A stretch of DNA of 64,000 nt from an uncultured Alphaproteobacteria bacterium (GTDB lineage Bacteria; Pseudomonadota; Alphaproteobacteria; HIMB59), in contig CACJLA010000004.1 of the NCBI GenBank assembly GCA_902594145.1, positions 1-64,000 on the forward strand, written 5' to 3'. The notes below the pieces were generated by a model. It worked only from the letters and a program-made list of their open reading frames with translations. It was not told the origin of the DNA and did not search any database. The stretch's first letter is position 1. Every line of letters starts with the position of its first letter. This document shows, piece by piece, positions 59,865-64,000 of this stretch. The translations under genes were made by a program, and so were the position numbers.

Positions 59865-60347
59865 ATGAAGAGTTTTCTATTTGTATTTTTTCTTGTTATT
59901 TTTTCTAAAGTCACTTTTTTACATTCTAAGGCTAATGACCAAGTGATTCACGATGCACTTGGTTTTATGTTAGGTGGAGATAGCGGATGGGATGGTGTTG
60001 CTACAGAATATCAAATTGATGGTTGTATAATTACATACATACAAAACTTAATGGGTAATAATTTAATTGCTATATACGATTTTGATAAAGCCTTGTGGAA
60101 TTCTGCAGCAAGTCAGATTGGTGAGGACGGAAGGGAGTACTTTATACTAAATGGAAATTTAGGTTTACAAGAAGTATATCTTTACAGCCCTGATGGAGAA
60201 GATGTATCAGATGGCTTATGGGCATGGGGAATTGATTCAGGACCAACATCGTTAATGACTTTTCCAATTTTAGTTGATATTTCAAGGTTTGAAAATGCCA
60301 TGTACGATCTCATGGATGAATGCCCAGGTGTAAAATCAAAATACTAA
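59865..60347 (+). CDS. Secreted hypothetical protein, 160 residues
   Basis: Signal peptide (SFLFVFFLVIFSKVTFLHS) followed by a compact domain with two cysteines (DGCIITYI and DECPGV) and acidic loops. Notable blocks: MLGGDSGWDGVATEYQIDG and SDGLWAWGIDSGPTSL. No family recognised. Last gene before tRNA-Thr. Confidence 0.7.
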   Translation: MKSFLFVFFLVIFSKVTFLHSKANDQVIHDALGFMLGGDSGWDGVATEYQIDGCIITYIQNLMGNNLIAIYDFDKALWNSAASQIGEDGREYFILNGNLGLQEVYLYSPDGEDVSDGLWAWGIDSGPTSLMTFPILVDISRFENAMYDLMDECPGVKSKY

Positions 60348-60408
60348 TTAAAAAATAACTTTACTTAATACTAAAGAAGAAAAAACTATATATATTTGTA
60401 TAAATTAT

Positions 60409-60483
60409 GCCGCCGTAGCTCAGTGGTAGAGCACACCCTTGGTAAGGGTGGGGTCGGAAGTTCAATTCTTCTCGGCGGCACCA
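60409..60483 (+). tRNA. tRNA-Thr (anticodon GGT)
   Basis: A 75-base cloverleaf: acceptor GCCGCCG/CGGCGGC, D-arm GCTCAGTGGTAGAGC, anticodon GGT at 60441-60443 in loop TTGGTAA, T-arm GGAAGTTCAATTCTTC and CCA. A restriction-modification island begins just downstream, making its 3' end a candidate integration site. Confidence 0.97.
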
Positions 60484-60529
60484 TATTTATCAAGGTTAAT
60501 TTACCAAAGCTCTTCTCACAGATACTTCA

Positions 60530-60551
60530 TGGGTACACATTTGGGTACACA
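60530..60551. repeat. Tandem 10-base direct repeat downstream of tRNA-Thr
   Basis: TGGGTACACA occurs twice (60530-60539 and 60542-60551), separated by TT. It lies 47 bases after the tRNA-Thr 3' end and 58 bases before the methyltransferase gene. Spaced short repeats of this kind near a tRNA are consistent with recombinase-binding sites at an attachment site. No duplicate of the tRNA 3' end is visible inside the window. The rest of the 60484-60608 gap holds nothing else I can support. Confidence 0.5.
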
Positions 60552-60608
60552 GAAAAAAATAAATTATAAGTTGAAAAAATTTCTATTAAATGGAAATTAA
60601 ATCTACTA

Positions 60609-61874
60609 ATGAAAAATTACTTTATAGACTTATTTGCTGGATGCGGGGGGTTGTCATTAGGGCTTGAACAAGCTGGTTTTACTCCTGTTTATGTAAATGA
60701 GTTAAACAATGATGCGCTAAATACTTACCTCTTAAATAGAAAAGAATTTAGTCACCTATCTGACAAACGTTTTCATAGTAATGATATTTCAGAGCTTACA
60801 AATGGTAATAATCTTGATGAACTTCAAAAAAATTTAAAGAAAGAGTTTAACATAAATAAAGGAGATATTTCACTAGTCGTGGGAGGCCCGCCTTGTCAAG
60901 GCTATTCTGGTATCGGACATAGAAGAAGTTATTCGGTTGATAAAAAAAACCTTCCCTCTAATTACCTTTATAAAGATATGGCTAAAGTAATAAAACAATT
61001 AAATCCTAAAGCTTTTATATTTGAAAATGTCAGAGGTCTATTAAGCGCAAGATGGAGCAAAGATGGTAAAAAGGGTGAGATATTTGAAGATGTAAAAAAA
61101 GAATTCAGGAAATTATCAAATTACAGCATGGATGATTTTTTAATTCATGCAAAATCTTATGGGGTACCTCAAAATAGACCAAGAGTATTGATAATTGGTA
61201 TAAGAAAAGATACTGGATTTAAAATTAATGAGGAATTATATAAAAATGGATATCTTCCAAAACCCTCTAATGATTACCCTCACCCAGATGAATTATTATC
61301 AGATTTAATTGATGTTAATTACGATAAAGAATTCTTATCAGACAAATATGTATCAGATCCAAAAAATGAAATTCAAACATTATTGAGAACTAAAAAAAAT
61401 AAAAATTCTTATTTTACAAAGAATGAAAATTTAACTGAACAGGAATATAGTAATCATTCACCCAAAGTTAGAGCAAAATTTGCAGATATGATTAAAAATA
61501 AAGGTATTATAAAAGATAAATTTAAAACAAAAAAATTTGCCCAGAGATTAATTCCAAAAAAATGGAGTGAGTCAGGACCTAATATTACTGCTACTTCACT
61601 ACCTGATGATTATGTACACTTTTCTCAGCCTAGAAGTTTTACGGTAAGAGAGTGGGCTAGATTTCAAACTTTTCCTGATTGGTATCAGTTTACAGGACCT
61701 AGAACAACTGGTGGCTTGAGAAGAGCAGGCAATCCCAGAAAGAATTTATTTGATAGAGAGCTTCCTAAATATACTCAAATTGGAAATGCAGTACCTGTTA
61801 AATTAGCAAAAGCTTTAGGAATACATATAAAAAAAGTCATTAATCAGCAAAGTCAAAATACTGATAGTTATTAA
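60609..61874 (+). CDS. DNA cytosine-5 methyltransferase (Dcm family)
   Basis: A 421-residue C5 methyltransferase. Motif I FIDLFAGCGGLSLGLEQAG, motif IV GGPPCQGYSG (C96 nucleophile), motif VI FENVRGLL, motif VIII PQNRPRVLIIG, motif IX region around VREWARFQTFPDWY, motif X QIGNAVPVKLAKALG. Target recognition region lies about 210-330; sequence specificity cannot be read. Converges on a probable restriction endonuclease, their 3' ends overlapping by 35 bp, which fits a type II R-M system. Confidence 0.95.
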   Translation: MKNYFIDLFAGCGGLSLGLEQAGFTPVYVNELNNDALNTYLLNRKEFSHLSDKRFHSNDISELTNGNNLDELQKNLKKEFNINKGDISLVVGGPPCQGYSGIGHRRSYSVDKKNLPSNYLYKDMAKVIKQLNPKAFIFENVRGLLSARWSKDGKKGEIFEDVKKEFRKLSNYSMDDFLIHAKSYGVPQNRPRVLIIGIRKDTGFKINEELYKNGYLPKPSNDYPHPDELLSDLIDVNYDKEFLSDKYVSDPKNEIQTLLRTKKNKNSYFTKNENLTEQEYSNHSPKVRAKFADMIKNKGIIKDKFKTKKFAQRLIPKKWSESGPNITATSLPDDYVHFSQPRSFTVREWARFQTFPDWYQFTGPRTTGGLRRAGNPRKNLFDRELPKYTQIGNAVPVKLAKALGIHIKKVINQQSQNTDSY

Positions 61875-62721
61875 TATTTTTTATTGAATTATTTAAATCT
61901 GCTCTAATAGAACCTAAATTATTTCCATCATCAAAATGTTTTGTTATTATTTCTTTAATTGAAAAAGCTACACCCTGTTTAGTCTTCATTCCCCAATAAT
62001 TTCCTCCACTAATATTGTGTACTCTTTTTACACATGTAGAAGATTGCTTAAATAGTTTATTAGTATTTTTTTGTGTAGGAGCTGTAACAAAACAATATTT
62101 AAATTCGTTAAAATGACTCAATTTTCGGTTATTGGACCCTACTGAAATATAATTAGTTTTAAAACCTTCAGCTTGGTAAACAATATCCCACAACATTGGT
62201 ATTTGAGCATTATCATTCCAATTAGTTTTACACTGTATGTTATATATTGAAATTTTATCTATATTTTCCGAAATGTGTTTATCTATATCATCAATATTAA
62301 AGCTTCCCTCAAGGCTATTTATTTCCTCTGAAAACTTGATTGCCATCAAGTCGCTCTCAGTATTTGATGAGAATGTAGAATAATTTACAGATATAGCATC
62401 TTTAATAACTTTAGGGTTAAAGGCTTTTATAGGTCTAATTATAATTGTTTTACTACCAACTAAACATAAATTTAAATACCAGCATATAAGGCATTCCCAT
62501 GCTTTGCCACCAGCAGACTGAGTTGATTGATTTCTACCTTTGTTGGTTGAAAACATAATCTCTCTCAAATCATCTCCTAAATTAATGATATTATTTGAAT
62601 TTAACTCTTTAATTTTTTTTTTTATTTGTTTTTTCCAAATAGGCCATGGAGTATAAAAACTCTTTAATTCAAATAGGCTTTTAATTATGTTGTACCTATA
62701 ATCTTCAATCATTTTTTTCAT
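61840..62721 (-). CDS. Putative type II restriction endonuclease (PD-(D/E)xK-like)
   Basis: A 293-residue protein not clearly placed in a named family. A conserved-looking core has E76 in GGKAWECLIC, D124 in TESDLMAI and Q163-C-K165 in NIQCKTNWN, giving the D...(D/E/Q)xK pattern of the PD-(D/E)xK nuclease fold. Position, convergent with a C5 methyltransferase, is the main reason for the call. Expression could be limited by the antisense overlap with the methyltransferase end. Confidence 0.68.
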   Translation of the reverse strand: MKKMIEDYRYNIIKSLFELKSFYTPWPIWKKQIKKKIKELNSNNIINLGDDLREIMFSTNKGRNQSTQSAGGKAWECLICWYLNLCLVGSKTIIIRPIKAFNPKVIKDAISVNYSTFSSNTESDLMAIKFSEEINSLEGSFNIDDIDKHISENIDKISIYNIQCKTNWNDNAQIPMLWDIVYQAEGFKTNYISVGSNNRKLSHFNEFKYCFVTAPTQKNTNKLFKQSSTCVKRVHNISGGNYWGMKTKQGVAFSIKEIITKHFDDGNNLGSIRADLNNSIKNINNYQYFDFAD

Positions 62722-62749
62722 TATCTTTACAATAAACCTTTAATTTTGT

Positions 62750-62791
62750 GTGGCAAAGGGCGAAGACAAGAACAAAAAAACCCTTTGCCAC
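62750..62791. other. 11-bp inverted repeat with 20-base loop
   Basis: GTGGCAAAGGG and CCCTTTGCCAC pair perfectly around a 20-base A-rich loop. The right arm is followed by TTTTT then GTGG, so it could be a terminator for plus-strand transcription; an alternative short hairpin CCACTTTTTGTGG uses the same right arm. It lies in the leader of the minus-strand restriction gene, so it may instead be an operator or regulatory RNA element. The rest of the 62722-62841 gap has nothing else I can support. Confidence 0.6.
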
Positions 62792-62841
62792 TTTTTGTGG
62801 GAAAATTAACTAATAAATCAACTAGTAGAAAGGAGGTGTCC

Positions 62842-62910
62842 ATGATTAGACAAGACCTAGTTGAGATTTTTAGCATTTTTTTCCCCAAGACGCTTACGCA
62901 GCTGCTCTAA
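62842..62910 (+). CDS. 22-residue peptide gene with extreme Shine-Dalgarno
   Basis: ATG is preceded by TAGAAAGGAGGTG, a 13-base perfect complement of the 16S rRNA 3' end, three bases upstream. The peptide MIRQDLVEIFSIFFPKTLTQ then LL is short and amphipathic. It lies antisense to the last codons of the small gene at 62857-63069. It could be a real leader or toxin-like peptide, or the SD-like sequence may do something else. No other support. Confidence 0.35.
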   Translation: MIRQDLVEIFSIFFPKTLTQLL

Positions 62911-63069
62911 AGCGTCTATCACCGCGTGGTAATCTTCTATTTCATATTCAGTTACAATCATTATTAAATCATCTATAGTAAGTGGATATTTAACTACTAT
63001 TTGAGCTAGTCTTTCTTTTCTATCTTCAGATCTGTTGTACATCAAAACTTTTTTAAACTGCTTTATCAA
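62857..63069 (-). CDS. Small hypothetical protein, island cluster
   Basis: A 70-residue, mostly helical protein: KKVLMYNRSEDRKERLAQIV, then YPLTIDDLIMIVTEYEIED and a C-terminal charged helix. The PLTIxxLIxxV block matches the protein two genes upstream. Overlaps the 51-residue gene by 17 bp. Last gene of a minus-strand cluster behind a PD-(D/E)xK nuclease. No family recognised. Confidence 0.65.
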   Translation of the reverse strand: MIKQFKKVLMYNRSEDRKERLAQIVVKYPLTIDDLIMIVTEYEIEDYHAVIDALEQLRKRLGEKNAKNLN

Positions 63070-63208
63070 TTCTTACACTTTTGTTATTTGAAGTTTTTGT
63101 GTGGATATTATTTTTGAATTTAATTATTTTCTTTTCTTTCAGTTGTTCAAAAAAACTATACACATTTTTTTCTTTTAACTTTTTAATTAAGTGATCATAG
63201 TTATACAT
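63053..63208 (-). CDS. 51-residue basic hypothetical protein, island cluster
   Basis: A short lysine-rich frame starting MYNYDHLIKKLKEKNVYSFF and ending with NNKSVRIDKAV. It overlaps the upstream gene by 8 bp and the downstream gene by 17 bp, a spacing that supports coupled translation and a real gene. No family recognised. DNA-binding would fit the charge, but this is speculation. Confidence 0.55.
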   Translation of the reverse strand: MYNYDHLIKKLKEKNVYSFFEQLKEKKIIKFKNNIHTKTSNNKSVRIDKAV

Positions 63209-63440
63209 TTCTTTTATGAGCCTCCACATCCCTACTTATTTTTTTTAAAAGAGGTAAAACGAGACCCTCTTTCTCAATACCCATTCTTTCAACAACGTCG
63301 ATTAGTGTGTGAATTGTTAGGGGGAAAGGGAGTCTAAGGACAAATGTTCTCTCTTTTAAAAATTTTTCAATTTGTTTTATGTCTCTATTTTTTTTTTGAA
63401 AATCGTAAATTTTTTCTCTGAAATCAATTATCTTGGTCAT
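63201..63440 (-). CDS. Small hypothetical protein, island cluster
   Basis: A 79-residue helical protein with FPLTIHTLIDVVERMGIEKE, similar in pattern to the last gene of the cluster. Overlaps the nuclease gene by 17 bp and the 51-residue gene by 8 bp. No family recognised. Its role is probably tied to the nuclease, judging from the coupling. Confidence 0.65.
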   Translation of the reverse strand: MTKIIDFREKIYDFQKKNRDIKQIEKFLKERTFVLRLPFPLTIHTLIDVVERMGIEKEGLVLPLLKKISRDVEAHKRNV

Positions 63441-64000
63441 TTTTTAACTCCTTTTTATTAAGAAAGTGAAATTTTTGTAATTTTTTATGATAAATACAAT
63501 TTTTGCAATTTTCACTTGGATCAGGCGCAAATCCCTCTATTAGTAATTCTTTCAATTCAAACAATTTTTTTTCTACCCAAGATGTATTGGCATCGTAAGA
63601 TATTATATCAGTTTCAAAATGTGATAATTTCATATCCTTACCTCTTACAAAATTTTTATAAAAAAAATATGTTTTATCTTGGAATCTATCGTCAACTTTT
63701 TGGGCAATAAAACAGTAAATATCCATTTGCATTTTAAAAGCTGGATGTATTTCATTTAATTCTTTTTTTGACGTAGCTTTGTAATCAGCTATATAAAGAT
63801 TCTCGGTCTCTGGGTCTATCCAAACATCATCTAGTTTTCCAAACAAAACTAAATTTGAGTACATATCATGGTACTCAATACCTTTGTTTCTATACCCTAG
63901 GAATTCACTTCCATTGTAGGGCAAGAGATTCTCTATTTTGTGATTGATAAATTCATGATGGGGCTTTTGAGTATTTCGATAATTATCAAATTCGTCTTTA
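63424..64000 (-). CDS. Cas4/RecB-like PD-(D/E)xK nuclease (5' end outside window)
   Basis: The frame is open across the window edge; a TTG at 63924 is unlikely to be the start because homologous-looking sequence (HHEFINHKIENLLP) continues upstream of it. Core motifs: GKLDDVWID, then LYIADYKATSK (the D...DxK core), then MQMDIYCFIAQ (the QxxxY motif). Near the C-terminus there is CKNCIYHKK, suggestive of the Fe-S-type cysteine pair of Cas4 and AddB-like nucleases, though only two of the four are seen. Probably a DNA exonuclease. Heads the small overlapping cluster downstream. Confidence 0.75.
   Translation of the reverse strand, partial: KDEFDNYRNTQKPHHEFINHKIENLLPYNGSEFLGYRNKGIEYHDMYSNLVLFGKLDDVWIDPETENLYIADYKATSKKELNEIHPAFKMQMDIYCFIAQKVDDRFQDKTYFFYKNFVRGKDMKLSHFETDIISYDANTSWVEKKLFELKELLIEGFAPDPSENCKNCIYHKKLQKFHFLNKKELKNDQDN

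Noticed and set aside
60484..64000. Second copy of the tRNA-Thr 3' end as attR
   Set aside because: No repeat of the tRNA end is visible by eye in the remaining window; the other end is probably outside.
63424..64000. Cas4 as part of a CRISPR system
   Set aside because: No cas1, cas2 or repeat array is in the window, and only two of the usual four Fe-S cysteines are seen; the family call is kept at PD-(D/E)xK nuclease.

Overview
The window reads as a dense, low-G+C (roughly 30% by eye) chromosome segment from a streamlined, probably marine, alphaproteobacterium. The lineage call rests on several things together: a circularly permuted two-piece tmRNA with the tag ANDNELALAA, a class I lysyl-tRNA synthetase, CobS/CobT beside a J-domain gene and BolA, infA next to an RNase E/G gene, an adrenodoxin-type ferredoxin, and a DUF6165 gene. 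Genes are packed with ATGA or 1-17 bp overlaps, and several divergent pairs share almost no intergenic DNA. No species can be named from the sequence alone.

Layout. 1-6967: CorC-type membrane protein (cut by the window edge), BolA, J-domain protein, CobS and CobT, converging on rpmB-yhhQ-tgt, which looks like a queuine salvage unit. 7015-10730: ferredoxin, lysK, pyrD and a HAD hydrolase on the minus strand. 10838-16342: ctaA, an SDR, a cryptochrome/photolyase-related protein, a second SDR, purE and purK. 16339-24423: pyrC, a family 9 glycosyltransferase, ygfZ, a one-subunit glycyl-tRNA synthetase, an S49 peptidase, trmN6, polyprenyl diphosphate synthase, panB and apt. 24034-39030: one unbroken minus-strand run (hflK hflC degP miaA ilvB ilvN ilvC leuA mreB mreC mreD mrdA rodA, a cupin, DUF6165) joining membrane proteolysis, branched-chain amino acid synthesis and the elongasome. 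39057-50196: mrp, thyX, ssrA, a small cassette with unusually strong ribosome binding sites, a MazG-like protein, tRNA-Phe, RNase E/G, infA, hisD, hisG, murA and clpB. 50232-60347: a more variable stretch of small membrane proteins, secreted proteins (ASPIC/UnbV repeat protein, fasciclin domain), an Anbu proteasome-like peptidase facing a circularly permuted ATP-grasp gene, a nine-cysteine mini-protein, SulP and a methyltransferase. 60409-64000: tRNA-Thr followed by an accessory island with a cytosine-5 DNA methyltransferase, a convergent putative restriction enzyme, and a tightly overlapping minus-strand cluster of three small unknown proteins behind a Cas4/RecB-like nuclease that runs off the window.

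Most of the window is housekeeping. The parts I would look at first are: (i) the Chlamydia-like Tgt that has lost three of its four zinc ligands and is paired with YhhQ; (ii) the island behind tRNA-Thr, with its overlapping nuclease and small-protein cluster, two apparently related small proteins, and a tiny peptide gene carrying a 13-base perfect anti-16S match; (iii) the split Anbu cluster; (iv) the Cys-rich 26-residue protein; and (v) several enzymes lacking hallmark residues (photolyase-like protein without Fe-S cysteines, Mrp without CxxC, SDR without the catalytic Tyr).
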